Shown: in pieces, positions 41,825-51,392 of the stretch
How positions within the stretch are numbered: the stretch's first letter is position 1
How the letters are laid out: each line of letters begins with the position of its first letter
DNA from: Flavobacterium phycosphaerae
Lineage (GTDB): Bacteria; Bacteroidota; Bacteroidia; Flavobacteriales; Flavobacteriaceae
Assembly: GCF_010119235.1 (NCBI RefSeq)
Contig: NZ_JAAATZ010000001.1
Coordinates: forward strand, 2,572,501-2,636,500
DNA length: 64,000 bases
Reading direction: 5' to 3'
Position numbers and translations under genes: made by a program
The notes under the pieces: generated by a model
Told to the model about the DNA's origin: nothing
What the model saw: the letters and a program-made list of their open reading frames with translations, nothing else
Database searches by the model: none

Positions 41825-43138
41825 ATGTTGCAACAATTTCAGAATCATATTGACTCCCATTTTCCTTTTCTAAAAGAAAAGCGATTGCTTTTGGCGGTTA
41901 GCGGAGGGGTTGACAGTATGGTTTTGTTGTATTTGTGTCATCAGTTGCAGTTCCCTTTTGCGGTGGCGCATTGTAATTTTCAGTTGCGTGGCGATGAAAG
42001 CGATGACGATGAACAGTTTGTAAAAGCTATTTGCGACGAATTGCATATTCCGGTTTTTGTCGAAAAATTTGTCACGGCTGCTTTTGCTGAGGAACATAAA
42101 ATGTCCATTCAGCTAGTGGCCAGAAAGCTTCGTTACGAATGGTTTGAAACCCTTTTGCAAAATCATGATTACGATTATATACTGACGGCACATCATTTGG
42201 ATGACAGTTTGGAAACGTTTTTAATCAACTTTACCAGAGGAACGGGATTAGAAGGGTTGACCGGAATTCCGCAGCAAAACGACACAGTCATTCGACCTTT
42301 ACTGATTTTTCCCAGAGAAGAAATAACGGCCTTTGCCAAAGAAAATAAAGTACCATGGCGCGAAGACAGTAGCAATGCTTCCGATAAATATTTGCGTAAC
42401 AAACTCCGTCACGACGTGATTCCGGTTTTGAAAGAACTCAATCCGAGTTTGCTGACTTCTTTTGAAAATACAGTTAGTTATTTGAAACAAACCCAATCAT
42501 TGGCCGAAGACGCTGCTTTGAATTTATATCAAAAAATAGTCAAACAAGAAGGGAATCATACCACCATCAACTTGAAAAAGTTGTTGAAATACCAAAATTA
42601 TAAAGCCTATTTATTCCATTGGCTGCATCCGTTTGGTTTTACCGATTGGAAGGCGGTGTTCAATTTAATAGAGGCTCAATCCGGAAAACAAGTTTTGTCT
42701 GAGACCCATATTTTGCTGAAAGACAGGAGTCGTTTATTGCTTTTTCCAAAACAGTCTGCTAAAGAAGAAGAAGTCTTTTGGATTACCAAGAAGGAGTCAC
42801 ATGAAGTTAAAATTCCCTTAAAACTTGCCTTTTGCAATGTAACTGACATTTCTCTTCAATCAACTAATGTTATCTTTGTTGACGAAGAAAAACTTCAGTT
42901 TCCGTTGCAAATAAGAAAATGGCAAGAAGGTGATGTTTTTTATCCATTAGGAATGAATGGAAAAAAGAAGGTAAGTAAGTTTTTTAAAGATGAAAAATTA
43001 TCATTACCTGATAAATTAAATACTTGGCTTTTATGTTCTGACAATCAAATTGTTTGGATTATTGGAAAAAGAGCTGATGACCGATTTAAAATAACAAAAC
43101 AAACAACTAAAACTCTACAAATACAACTTCAGGAATGA
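41825..43138 (+). CDS. tilS: tRNA(Ile)-lysidine synthase TilS
   Basis: A 437-residue enzyme when started at the ATG at 41825 (a TTG two codons upstream is not needed). The PP-loop SGGVDS is at residues 26-31, then HCNFQLRGDESDDDEQFV near 50-67, AHHLDDSLETFLINFTRGTGLEGL near 122-145 and the C-terminal tRNA-binding domain (about 340-437, RKWQEGDVFYPLGM). It modifies C34 of the minor tRNA-Ile so that it reads AUA, and is essential. Its last codon overlaps the dsbD start (ATGA), showing translational coupling. Confidence 0.95.
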   Translation: MLQQFQNHIDSHFPFLKEKRLLLAVSGGVDSMVLLYLCHQLQFPFAVAHCNFQLRGDESDDDEQFVKAICDELHIPVFVEKFVTAAFAEEHKMSIQLVARKLRYEWFETLLQNHDYDYILTAHHLDDSLETFLINFTRGTGLEGLTGIPQQNDTVIRPLLIFPREEITAFAKENKVPWREDSSNASDKYLRNKLRHDVIPVLKELNPSLLTSFENTVSYLKQTQSLAEDAALNLYQKIVKQEGNHTTINLKKLLKYQNYKAYLFHWLHPFGFTDWKAVFNLIEAQSGKQVLSETHILLKDRSRLLLFPKQSAKEEEVFWITKKESHEVKIPLKLAFCNVTDISLQSTNVIFVDEEKLQFPLQIRKWQEGDVFYPLGMNGKKKVSKFFKDEKLSLPDKLNTWLLCSDNQIVWIIGKRADDRFKITKQTTKTLQIQLQE

Positions 43139-45117
43139 ATAAATTAGTTACCGCACTTTTGCTTCTTTTGGCTATTGCAAATACCAATGCACAAATTGTA
43201 AAACCAGTAAAATGGACCTCCAAAATTGAAAAGACTGCTGATGCCGAATTCAACTTGGTAATGACCGGGAAAATAGATGACGAATGGCATGTATATTCCC
43301 AATTTACTCCGGCCGATGGTCCACTGCCGGCAGAATTTAAATTTGAAGACGCCAAAGGCAATTACGAGTTGGTTGGTAAAACCAAAGAATCTCCATATAA
43401 AAAGCAATTCAACGATGTTTTTGGAGTAGATGAATACTATTTCGAAAAGCAAGTGGTTTTCACTCAAAAGGTGAAAATTATAAACCCTAAACTGACTTCC
43501 ATTAAAGTTAAAATTGATTATCAGGTTTGCAAACAAGCCTGCATCAATGATAAAAAAGATTTTACTTTTGACATTCCGGCAAGTTCCAATACAACGGCTG
43601 TTGCTGCAGTAGATACGGTGAAAGTTGCTGAAACAGATACTGTAAAAGAAGTATCAAAAGAAGAGGTGAAGACCGTAACGGAAACCCCAAAACCGGGAGA
43701 GCAAAAAGGCTTGTGGACTATTTTCTTTTTGGCCTTTTTAGGAGGTTTAGCTGCTTTATTAACGCCTTGTGTATTCCCAATGATTCCTATGACCGTGAGC
43801 TTTTTTACCAAACAAAGTAAAAACCCCGGACAAGGAAAACGCAATGCTATTTTATACGGAATTTCCATCATCGCCATTTATGTAGTTTTAGGGTTGGTTA
43901 TCACCGGTGTTTTTGGTGCTGATGCTTTGAATGCTTTATCGACCAACGCTTGGTTTAATGTATTTTTCTTTTTATTGTTGGTTATTTTTGCCGCTTCTTT
44001 CTTGGGGGCTTTTGAAATCATGTTGCCTAATTCTTGGGCCAATAAAGTTGATAGACAAGCCGATAGAGGAGGGATTATAGGCATATTGTTCATGGCATTG
44101 GCGTTAGCCATTGTTTCATTTTCTTGTATCGGACCAATAGTTGGGACACTTCTAGTAGAATCGGCGTCTAAAGGCGGTATCGCACCAATTGTTGGAATGC
44201 TTGGTTTTTCTTCCGCTTTGGCTTTGCCGTTTATGTTGTTTGCCATGTTCCCAAGTTGGTTACAATCCTTGCCAAAATCTGGAGGATGGTTGAATACCGT
44301 AAAAGTTTCGCTTGGCTTTTTAGAGTTGGCTTTAGCCTTTAAATTTTTATCTAATGCCGATTTAGTATTGCAGTTGCATTTGCTTGAAAGAGAAGTTTTC
44401 TTAGCGATTTGGATAGCCATTTTTGGCACTTGGGCTTTGTATCTTTTTGGTAAAATTATGACCCCTCATGATAGTCCGGTAACACATCTTTCGGTGGGAA
44501 GATTGTCCTTGGGAGTAGTAGTCTTAGCGTTTTCCATATACATGATTCCCGGGCTTTTCGGAGCGCCGTTAAAATTAATCAGTGCTTTTCCGCCACCTCA
44601 AACCTATAGCGAAAGTCCAACCGGGTTTTTTGGAAATACGGCAGCAGTCAACAATGACGGACTTCCAGAAGGTGCTAAGATAGGCGAACACGGAATTATG
44701 ACTTTTACGGATTATGATAAAGGATTGGCTTATGCTAAAAAGGTAAACAAACCGGTAATGCTTGATTTTACTGGGTTTGCTTGTGTGAATTGCCGCAAAA
44801 TGGAAATCAATGTCTGGTCGGATGAAAAAGTTTTGCAAGTACTGAAAAATGAAGTAGTCTTGATTTCATTGTATGTGGATGATAAAAGAGATTTGCCAAA
44901 AGAAGAACAAATGGTTTCCAAAACAACCGGTAATGAAATTGTAACCATTGGCGACAAATGGACTGATTTTATCATTACACGCTATAAAACCAATACGCAA
45001 CCGTTCTATGTTTTAACCGATTTAAAAGAACAAAAACTCAACGAACCCATTAGTTATACTCCGGATGCTAAAGAATATTTAGCTTGGTTAAAACAGGGTA
45101 TTGCCCAATTTAAATAA
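43135..45117 (+). CDS. dsbD: DsbD-like thiol:disulfide interchange protein
   Basis: A 660-residue protein with a signal peptide (residues 1-20, ANTNAQ), an N-terminal DsbC/DUF255-like periplasmic domain with C-x3-C in YQVCKQAC (about 40-155), a linker, an eight-helix transmembrane part (about 195-470) with the Cys pair in TPCVFPMIPMTV and SFSCIGPIVG, and a C-terminal thioredoxin-like domain with FACVNCRK, C550 and C553 (CxxC). It passes electrons from the cytosol to the periplasm. In Bacteroidota this gene is often called dipZ/dsbD. It is third in the pabB-tilS operon, overlapping tilS by 4 bp. Confidence 0.94.
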   Translation: MNKLVTALLLLLAIANTNAQIVKPVKWTSKIEKTADAEFNLVMTGKIDDEWHVYSQFTPADGPLPAEFKFEDAKGNYELVGKTKESPYKKQFNDVFGVDEYYFEKQVVFTQKVKIINPKLTSIKVKIDYQVCKQACINDKKDFTFDIPASSNTTAVAAVDTVKVAETDTVKEVSKEEVKTVTETPKPGEQKGLWTIFFLAFLGGLAALLTPCVFPMIPMTVSFFTKQSKNPGQGKRNAILYGISIIAIYVVLGLVITGVFGADALNALSTNAWFNVFFFLLLVIFAASFLGAFEIMLPNSWANKVDRQADRGGIIGILFMALALAIVSFSCIGPIVGTLLVESASKGGIAPIVGMLGFSSALALPFMLFAMFPSWLQSLPKSGGWLNTVKVSLGFLELALAFKFLSNADLVLQLHLLEREVFLAIWIAIFGTWALYLFGKIMTPHDSPVTHLSVGRLSLGVVVLAFSIYMIPGLFGAPLKLISAFPPPQTYSESPTGFFGNTAAVNNDGLPEGAKIGEHGIMTFTDYDKGLAYAKKVNKPVMLDFTGFACVNCRKMEINVWSDEKVLQVLKNEVVLISLYVDDKRDLPKEEQMVSKTTGNEIVTIGDKWTDFIITRYKTNTQPFYVLTDLKEQKLNEPISYTPDAKEYLAWLKQGIAQFK

Positions 45118-45224
45118 ATAAAACTTGGTGTAACTTAAATAGTTGCTGTTAATTCGGCTTATTAATTATTTTCTTTAGAAGATTTTTATAATATTTGTAT
45201 TCCAATTATTAAAATCTAACTATT

Positions 45225-48197
45225 ATGAGAAAAATTACTTTGAGGCGATGGCACAACTTGGCCTTGCTATTATTTTTATTGACGTACTCCTTCAGCAGTG
45301 CGCAATGTATCAGAACAGCGGCTTTTGGCTCAGGTGTTTCTAACAATTCCGGTGTAGCGCAGACCATTACTACTTGTGCTTACGGAACGGAATATTCAAC
45401 AGTTACCGGTTTGTTGGTAGGACAAAATTATTTGTTCTCAGTACAATCAGGTTCTGCAGGTGGTCAAGGAACTCATTTATTTCTGACTGTAACTGACTTA
45501 TCAGATAATGTTATTCAGTACGGAACATCACCATTAACGATTACCGGTATTACATCAGATTCTGTTAGACTGCACTATGCAGATGACTCTTCTTGTGCCG
45601 GTGCAGCAACTTGTCACAATTCGCAAGTAAAATATTTAGCTTCTTGTCAAGCACCAACCGGTGTAGTAGCTTCAAATATCACAACCACTACAGCAACTAT
45701 TTCATGGAATGTTTCCGATACACCACCTGCGAATGGTTACGAATATTACTATGCGACTACTAGTACAGCACCAACCGCTTCTACTACGCCATCAGGAAGT
45801 GTAGCAGCAGATATACTTACGGCAGATTTATCAGGTTTAACAATAGCCAGCAATTACTATGTATGGGTGCGTTCTGTTTGTAGTAATTCAGACACTTCGA
45901 CTTGGAGTGTAGTAGCTAACTTTGCAACAGCCTGTGACCTTGTGACTGATTTCTCTGAAAACTTTGATTCTGCTGTAGCTTTCCCGGCTTGTTGGGCTAA
46001 AGTAGGTCCATTGGGAGCTTCTTATGTTCAGGCATCTGCCACTACAACTTCAACACCAAATAATTTATACATTTATAGCGGATCGGCTGCTAGTCAGGCG
46101 GTAGTAGCTATGAAACCGGTATCTAATGCCGGTGATGCTACCCACAGATTGCGTTTTAGAGCCAGAGGTAATTTTACAGCTGGTGATACAGTTGAAGTTG
46201 GTTATTTAACAGACCCTGCAGATGCTACCACTTTTGTTTCGCTTCAATCATTTACTACCACTTCAATTACCGTTTACGATACATTTATTGCTGAATTAGG
46301 AACAGCCCCTGGAGCCAATCAAGTATTAGCTTTCAGACATGCCGGAAATCTGGGATATAGTATTTTAATTGACGATGTGAATTGGGAAGTGATACCAACT
46401 TGTATTGAACCAACAGCTGTGGTTATTTCTAATGTAAGTACTGATGCCGCGACTGTATCATGGAATGCTGCCGTTACAGATCCTGCTAATGGTTATGAGT
46501 ACTATGTTTCGACTACAAATACAGCTCCAACTGCTTCAACAACACCAACCGGAAGTGTAGGAGCCGGTATTACTACTGTTGATTTATCTTCGTTACCATC
46601 AGCGACAACTCATTATGTTTGGGTTCGCTCGGTATGTAGTGTTTCTGATATTTCAATTTGGACTGCTGTAACCAGCTTTACTACATTATGTAATGCTGTT
46701 ACTGATTTTACTGAAAACTTTGATTCGGCCGTTGCTTTCCCAACTTGTTGGGCTAAAGTAGGTCCATTAGGAACTTCTTATGTTCAGGCATCTGCCACTA
46801 CCACTTCAACACCAAATAACTTATACATTTATAGCGGATCGACTGCAAGTCAGGCCGTAGTTGCTATGAGACCGATTTCTAATGCCGGTGACGCCACCCA
46901 CAGATTACGTTTTAGAGCCAGAGGTAATTTTACAGCTGGTGATACAGTTGAAGTTGGTTATTTAACAGATCCGGCTGATGCCACTACTTTTGTACCGCTA
47001 CAGTCGTTTACTACTACGTCAATTACAGTTTATGATACATTTATAGCTGAATTAGGAACTGACCCAGGAGCTAATCAAGTATTAGCTTTCAGACACAAAG
47101 GTACTTTAGGCTATAGTATTTTAATTGATGATGTTAATTGGGAGCCAATACCAACTTGTATTGAACCAACAGGTTTAGTTGTTAGTAATATTACACAAAC
47201 ATCAGCTACTATTGCTTGGACAGCTTCTGTTACTCCGCCGGCAAATGGTTATGAATATTATTATGCTACAACTAATACAGCTCCAACGGCCTCAACTACA
47301 CCTTCAGGATCGGTTGGTGCTGATGTTTTGACTGTTGATTTAAATGGTTTAGCTTCTTCATCTGTTTATTATTTCTGGGTAAGATCAGTATGTTCTGTTT
47401 CTGATAGCAGTATTTGGAGTATTGCAGGTACATTTACCACTCCTTGTCCTGCCTCAACGGTGCCTTATTCTCAGGATTTTGAATCAGCTACAGTTCCGGC
47501 AGTTCCGACCTGTACAGCAACTCAAAATTTAGGTCCCGGTAATAACTGGACTGTTGTTAGTAATCCTGGTTATGGTTTCACTTCAAAAACATTGCGTTAC
47601 GCTTATAGTATTCCTAATGCAGCGAACACTTGGTTCTATACTAATGGTATAACATTAACAGCAGGAACTAGCTACACAATTTCATATAAATATGGTAATA
47701 ACAGTACCACTTATATTGAAAACTTAAAGGTTGCCTTCGGTGATTCTCCAATTGATTCAGCTATGACTAATGCTTTAGCAGATCATCCAGGAATTACCGG
47801 TGGTACTACTACTTCTTCAGCCTTACAAGGTTTGGTAGAATTCACACCAGCTGTTTCAGGGGATTACTACTTTGGATTTAACGCTTACTCTGCTGCAGAT
47901 CAATTTTATCTGTTTGTGGATGATATATCAATAGTTGAAACATTAGCTACTCCCGGTTTTGAATCTAATAAATTTACATTCTATCCAAACCCTGTGAAAG
48001 ATGTATTGAATATCGGATACAACAAAACGATTGCTAAAGTGGCTGTGTATAATATCCTAGGTCAGGAAGTACTAGCTAAAACCATCAATGCTGACCAATC
48101 ACAAATTACTATGTCTAACTTACCAAAAGGTACTTACTTAGTAAAAGTAACAGCCGAAGATGGTGCAGTAAAAACAATTAAAGTAATAAAAGAATAA
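45225..48197 (+). CDS. T9SS-exported fibronectin type III / choice-of-anchor repeat protein
   Basis: A 990-residue secreted protein: signal peptide (about 1-26, YSFSSAQC), an N-terminal domain (27-140), then alternating fibronectin type III-like modules (about 143-235, 394-487, 646-740) and choice-of-anchor J-like jelly-roll modules (about 240-393, 492-645, 745-905), and a C-terminal type A sorting domain (about 915-990; FYPNPVKD, LPKGTYLVKV). The first two fn3-anchor units are nearly identical over 756 bp, a recent internal duplication. Such proteins are exported by T9SS, often as adhesins or enzyme-associated surface proteins; no catalytic motif is visible. A strong terminator follows. Confidence 0.9.
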   Translation: MRKITLRRWHNLALLLFLLTYSFSSAQCIRTAAFGSGVSNNSGVAQTITTCAYGTEYSTVTGLLVGQNYLFSVQSGSAGGQGTHLFLTVTDLSDNVIQYGTSPLTITGITSDSVRLHYADDSSCAGAATCHNSQVKYLASCQAPTGVVASNITTTTATISWNVSDTPPANGYEYYYATTSTAPTASTTPSGSVAADILTADLSGLTIASNYYVWVRSVCSNSDTSTWSVVANFATACDLVTDFSENFDSAVAFPACWAKVGPLGASYVQASATTTSTPNNLYIYSGSAASQAVVAMKPVSNAGDATHRLRFRARGNFTAGDTVEVGYLTDPADATTFVSLQSFTTTSITVYDTFIAELGTAPGANQVLAFRHAGNLGYSILIDDVNWEVIPTCIEPTAVVISNVSTDAATVSWNAAVTDPANGYEYYVSTTNTAPTASTTPTGSVGAGITTVDLSSLPSATTHYVWVRSVCSVSDISIWTAVTSFTTLCNAVTDFTENFDSAVAFPTCWAKVGPLGTSYVQASATTTSTPNNLYIYSGSTASQAVVAMRPISNAGDATHRLRFRARGNFTAGDTVEVGYLTDPADATTFVPLQSFTTTSITVYDTFIAELGTDPGANQVLAFRHKGTLGYSILIDDVNWEPIPTCIEPTGLVVSNITQTSATIAWTASVTPPANGYEYYYATTNTAPTASTTPSGSVGADVLTVDLNGLASSSVYYFWVRSVCSVSDSSIWSIAGTFTTPCPASTVPYSQDFESATVPAVPTCTATQNLGPGNNWTVVSNPGYGFTSKTLRYAYSIPNAANTWFYTNGITLTAGTSYTISYKYGNNSTTYIENLKVAFGDSPIDSAMTNALADHPGITGGTTTSSALQGLVEFTPAVSGDYYFGFNAYSAADQFYLFVDDISIVETLATPGFESNKFTFYPNPVKDVLNIGYNKTIAKVAVYNILGQEVLAKTINADQSQITMSNLPKGTYLVKVTAEDGAVKTIKVIKE
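45948..47156 (+). repeat. internal duplication with 756-bp period
   Basis: The segment beginning at 45948 is repeated from 46704, 756 bp (252 codons) later, with long identical stretches such as the region encoding THRLRFRARGNFTAGDTVEV. Third-position changes are few, so duplication or gene conversion is recent. Confidence 0.85.
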
Positions 48198-48214
48198 TCA
48201 TAGTTTTACACTAT

Positions 48215-48245
48215 AAAAAAAGTCCCGGGAAACCGGGACTTTTTT
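48215..48245. terminator. bidirectional terminator
   Basis: AAAAAAAGTCCCGG (48215-48228), loop GAAA, CCGGGACTTTTTT (48233-48245). It serves the T9SS gene and the convergent OsmC-like gene. Confidence 0.93.
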
Positions 48246-48263
48246 GTTTATACTAATTTTCAA

Positions 48264-48677
48264 TTAGCTATTCAAAGTATGGGTAACGGTGATTGCCGTA
48301 TTTAACAATTGCGAAATCGGGCAGTTTTGTTCGGCATCTTTAACCAATTCGGCAAACTTATCATCTGAAATACTCTCTACTTTAGCCGTTAATTGCAGAT
48401 TAGAAGCCACAATTTTACCATCTTCAAACACGATATCACAACTCGTTTTTAATTCGGTTGGAGTGAAGCCGGCTGCCTGCAGATTGAAGGCTAATTTCAT
48501 AGTGAAACAACCCGAGTGTGCCGCCGCAATTAATTCTTCAGGATTGGTGCCCACACCGTTCTCAAAACGGGAACCAAAGGAGTATTGTGTTTGATTTAAA
48601 ACTGTACTTTGTGTGGTTAAATGACCTTTGCCATCTTTTCCGGTGCCGTTCCAAACGGCTATTGCATTTCTTTTCAT
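48264..48677 (-). CDS. OsmC/Ohr-family peroxiredoxin-like protein
   Basis: A 137-residue OsmC-type protein. The first redox Cys is in AAAHSGCFTMKLAFNL near residue 53 and the second in DAEQNCPISQLL near 124, the normal OsmC arrangement. The N-terminal AVWNGTGKDGKGHLTTQS and FENGVGTNPEELIAAAHS also fit OsmC rather than Ohr. It reduces organic or inorganic peroxides via a Cys pair. Single gene, separated from the T9SS gene by a shared terminator. Confidence 0.92.
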   Translation of the reverse strand: MKRNAIAVWNGTGKDGKGHLTTQSTVLNQTQYSFGSRFENGVGTNPEELIAAAHSGCFTMKLAFNLQAAGFTPTELKTSCDIVFEDGKIVASNLQLTAKVESISDDKFAELVKDAEQNCPISQLLNTAITVTHTLNS

Positions 48678-48751
48678 ACCTAAAAATTTTAAATGAACTT
48701 TAAAGTTAAGAAAAATAGCAATGAACCGTATTAGCCTTTTGTTAAATCTTT

Positions 48752-49138
48752 TTACGGTATCAAACTAAGCTGTTCTATCCAAAGCTGAATGCATTGCTTG
48801 AGCACAGCTTGTTGTTTTTGAATATCTCCAAAAGAAGCGAAAGTAGCAACCGCTCTGTCGTTGGCAGGCCATTGTAATAATGCACTGGCCTCTGTAATGA
48901 AGTGCTGTTTTGGTTGTTCTTTACTTTTGGCACCCCGATGAAAAATTAACTGAATGTTTTTGGGCGGAAACAATTTAAAGGTCAGAAAGTCAATACCGTC
49001 ATACTGATAGCTGGGAGCATTCCATTTAATGATTTCATTGAGTTCCGGGAATTGAGTTTTAATATAGTTCCTTAGCTCAAGCAATTCCGGTTTTAGCGGA
49101 TGCTCTAAATCATTTATGAATTGTTCTGCCTGTGTCAT
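48752..49138 (-). CDS. DUF1801-family protein
   Basis: A 128-residue cytosolic protein of the DUF1801/YdhG-like group: N-terminal helix with EQFINDLEHPLKPELLELRNYI, the NEIIKWNAPSYQYDGIDFLTF motif (about 36-55), and LIFHRGAK near 64-71. Members have a small alpha/beta fold of unknown role; some resemble frataxin-related proteins. It starts 27 bp after the DUF4199 gene stop and so could be cotranscribed with it. Confidence 0.85.
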   Translation of the reverse strand: MTQAEQFINDLEHPLKPELLELRNYIKTQFPELNEIIKWNAPSYQYDGIDFLTFKLFPPKNIQLIFHRGAKSKEQPKQHFITEASALLQWPANDRAVATFASFGDIQKQQAVLKQCIQLWIEQLSLIP

Positions 49139-49165
49139 GTGTCTTATTTCGATGGAGTTCCGTTT

Positions 49166-49684
49166 TTATTTTGCCTTTCGTTTCAAAATTAAGGCACTGA
49201 TTAAAGCAATGACTAATCCTAAAGGTAGTATTTCTAAAAAAGTAAATAAAATTACACCGATAGTGCTTTTGTATATTTCGCGATATTCATTGATTTCCGC
49301 TATTTTGATTTTCATTTCAATCGTGCTTATTTGGGATGTCTTTAGTTTTTCTATGGCAGATGCAGCATACTTATCCATAAAATCGGGAAAGAAGCAATAA
49401 TATTCGATGAGCCAAACGCCCACATAGATACTGGAGGCAATGAACGCTATAAGCGATCCTATTACCATTGCTTTTCCAAAAGTTATCACACCATCGTTTT
49501 GCTTATCGCGGTAACTTTTTATGCCGATAAATATAAAAGCGAATGACACCAGCATACCACTGTATCCCAATACTTCACTGCCTTTGAAATCAGGATTAGT
49601 GTAATAGGAGTAGGTGGCAAAAATCATAAAAGCCGTTACTATTGCTCCGGCGATAAGACCATAAGTAAGTACAATTTTTTTCAT
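49166..49684 (-). CDS. DUF4199-family membrane protein
   Basis: A 172-residue protein with four transmembrane helices (about 5-25, 38-55, 72-95, 140-165) and a hydrophilic loop (about 100-135) with amphipathic character. The spacing and motifs YSGMLVSFAFIFIGIKSYRD and GVITFGKAMVIGSLIA identify DUF4199, widespread in Bacteroidota and of unknown function. It ends at KRKAK. It reads on the same strand as the LuxR-type regulator gene 83 bp upstream. Confidence 0.88.
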   Translation of the reverse strand: MKKIVLTYGLIAGAIVTAFMIFATYSYYTNPDFKGSEVLGYSGMLVSFAFIFIGIKSYRDKQNDGVITFGKAMVIGSLIAFIASSIYVGVWLIEYYCFFPDFMDKYAASAIEKLKTSQISTIEMKIKIAEINEYREIYKSTIGVILFTFLEILPLGLVIALISALILKRKAK

Positions 49685-49767
49685 TTTAATTTTGTTTAGA
49701 ATTAGACCGCAAAGATTTTTAATTCGCTATACAAACCACTCATCCTTTCGGGTGATTTTAACTAATA

Positions 49768-50244
49768 TCACCCTAAAGTACCAGGCAGCAGCTGTAATTT
49801 TTTGGCTGTTTCAATGGCTTGAGTACGTCGTTTTACTTCCAGTTTTTCAAAGAGTTTCGCGCTGTGGGTTTTGATGGTATTTAACGAAACAAATAAGTGT
49901 TCGGCTATTTCCTGATTGCTCATTCCTTCCGCCATAAGAGTTAGTACTTCCAACTCTCGTTTGCTTATTTTTCGTTCCGATAATTCTTTTTCGTTTAGTA
50001 CAAATGGAGTATCCGAAATGCGCACTTCTTTTTCCAATACTACAGTTGTCACTTTAGGCTCTACAATTTTATTAGCTATCCAAATGCCAAAAAACAAAAA
50101 AAACAGAGCAATAATTCCAATGTAAATTTCATACTGATGTTGCAGGATGATAAACTTAAATTCGAGCCAACGCAATAACAGCATTAGTACTGCCATGGCA
50201 ATAGCATAACTGACACTTTCTTTATGGCGTTTTAGTTTTTCCAA
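49768..50244 (-). CDS. membrane-bound LuxR-type HTH regulator
   Basis: A 158-residue protein with two transmembrane helices (about 12-29 and 38-58) followed by a linker and a C-terminal LuxR/NarL HTH (about 92-150, SKRELEVLTLMAEGMSNQEIAEHL and NTIKTHSAKLFEKLEVKRR). It has no receiver domain, so regulation would come from the membrane part or from a partner. Likely partner genes next door are DUF4199 and DinB. Small membrane-anchored LuxR proteins of this type are common in Flavobacteriaceae. Confidence 0.88.
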   Translation of the reverse strand: MEKLKRHKESVSYAIAMAVLMLLLRWLEFKFIILQHQYEIYIGIIALFFLFFGIWIANKIVEPKVTTVVLEKEVRISDTPFVLNEKELSERKISKRELEVLTLMAEGMSNQEIAEHLFVSLNTIKTHSAKLFEKLEVKRRTQAIETAKKLQLLPGTLG

Positions 50245-50255
50245 GCGTATTGTGT

Positions 50256-50780
50256 TTATTTATGTAAAATGGGCAGGTATTCTTTCCACGGACCTACCTC
50301 ATTGCTGTATTGTTTTGCCATGACTCTAGCAATCTGGGCTAAATGTCCTAAATCATGTGCTACCCAAGTGGCCAATAAGTGTTCGAGGGTAACTTCGCCA
50401 AAGGCCGGATGAATACCTTTTTTAGTCAAAGCAACTGCATCTATTTTTTTCGATTGCAGAGTGGTTAGGTTTTGTTGACGTAAGGTTTTAAATTCGGCAA
50501 GCAGTTGTGCTAAGTTTTTGCCTTTACTTTCTTCAAACTGAGCAAACCGGTCAAAAGGCTTAAAGGCTTTGTTGGGACCATCAGAAAGAATGATTTCCAT
50601 GCGTTCTATCCAATCGGCCTTTTCTCCGTGAATTAAATGCCCCATGACATCGTAAGGGCTCCAGGTTTCTTCGCCTTCATTTTGAAAAATCCATTCTTCA
50701 CTCAGTCCTTGCAATAAGGTTTCCAACACAGTCGGAGTGCGGGTTAGGACTTCTATCGCTTTTGGTAAATTGAATTTCAT
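50256..50780 (-). CDS. DinB-family metal-dependent protein
   Basis: A 174-residue four-helix bundle of the DinB/YfiT type. Three metal-binding histidines are visible: one in YDVMGHLIHGEKADW near residue 45-50 and two in ATWVAHDLGHLAQIARV near 138-142 (HxxxH). Members bind nickel or zinc and include bacillithiol transferases and unrelated enzymes; a specific reaction cannot be named. The start is 12 bp from the LuxR-type gene. Confidence 0.88.
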   Translation of the reverse strand: MKFNLPKAIEVLTRTPTVLETLLQGLSEEWIFQNEGEETWSPYDVMGHLIHGEKADWIERMEIILSDGPNKAFKPFDRFAQFEESKGKNLAQLLAEFKTLRQQNLTTLQSKKIDAVALTKKGIHPAFGEVTLEHLLATWVAHDLGHLAQIARVMAKQYSNEVGPWKEYLPILHK

Positions 50781-50824
50781 GGGAGTTATTATTAGTTTAT
50801 CAAAAATAAGGATTAATTAGCTTG

Positions 50825-51367
50825 CTATTGATATTCTTGGCGCAGTAATCCAAATACAACTGAGTCTTCTATAGTATTGTTGGTAAAATAATGTTCTCGC
50901 AACAGACCTTCCTGAGTGAAACCAAATTTCTTTACCAAACTCAAGGAAGCCATATTGTCTTTACCAATCAGTGCTTCAACCCGATGCAGGTTCATTGGTC
51001 CAAAACCATAATCTAATATGGCTTTGGCAGCTTCACTCATGATTCCTTTTTGTTTGTAAGCATCGTCAAATAAACCGTATCCGATTTCTGCCCGATTATG
51101 ATCTAAATACCATGTATGAAAACCACACCAGCCGATAATTTTGGTAGTGTTTTTGTCTAAAATCAGGAAATAACAAAATGATTTATTGAAGGTAGCCAGT
51201 CCTTTTCGGTGCTTTTCTTTTTCTTTTGCCAACGCTGCTTCATCGGCGGTTCCTAAGAAAGTCATTAGCTCTGCATCCGAATAATGAAGGTAGATATAAT
51301 CAAAGATTTCCGGAGTTAGTTTTCGCAATAAAAGCCTTGCTGTGCTAAGTGTTTCAAAAGGTGACAT
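50825..51367 (-). CDS. GNAT-family N-acetyltransferase (RimJ/RimL type)
   Basis: A 180-residue GNAT protein of the RimJ/RimL subgroup. It opens TLSTARLLLRKLTPE, has RAEIGYGLFDDAYKQKGIMSEAAKAILDYGF (about 104-134, motif A region, split by the usual Gly) and LHRVEALIGKDNMASLSLVKKFGFTQEGLLRE (about 139-170). It transfers acetyl groups to an amine, perhaps a protein N terminus; substrate unknown. Same strand as the neighbouring small genes, but spacing suggests separate units. Confidence 0.9.
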   Translation of the reverse strand: MSPFETLSTARLLLRKLTPEIFDYIYLHYSDAELMTFLGTADEAALAKEKEKHRKGLATFNKSFCYFLILDKNTTKIIGWCGFHTWYLDHNRAEIGYGLFDDAYKQKGIMSEAAKAILDYGFGPMNLHRVEALIGKDNMASLSLVKKFGFTQEGLLREHYFTNNTIEDSVVFGLLRQEYQ

Positions 51368-51392
51368 GATAGTAAATGACTTTGGTTTAAAA

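Noticed and set aside
43521..44429. Long antisense frames inside dsbD
   Set aside because: They oppose an unambiguous DsbD and have the low-complexity composition of antisense translation.
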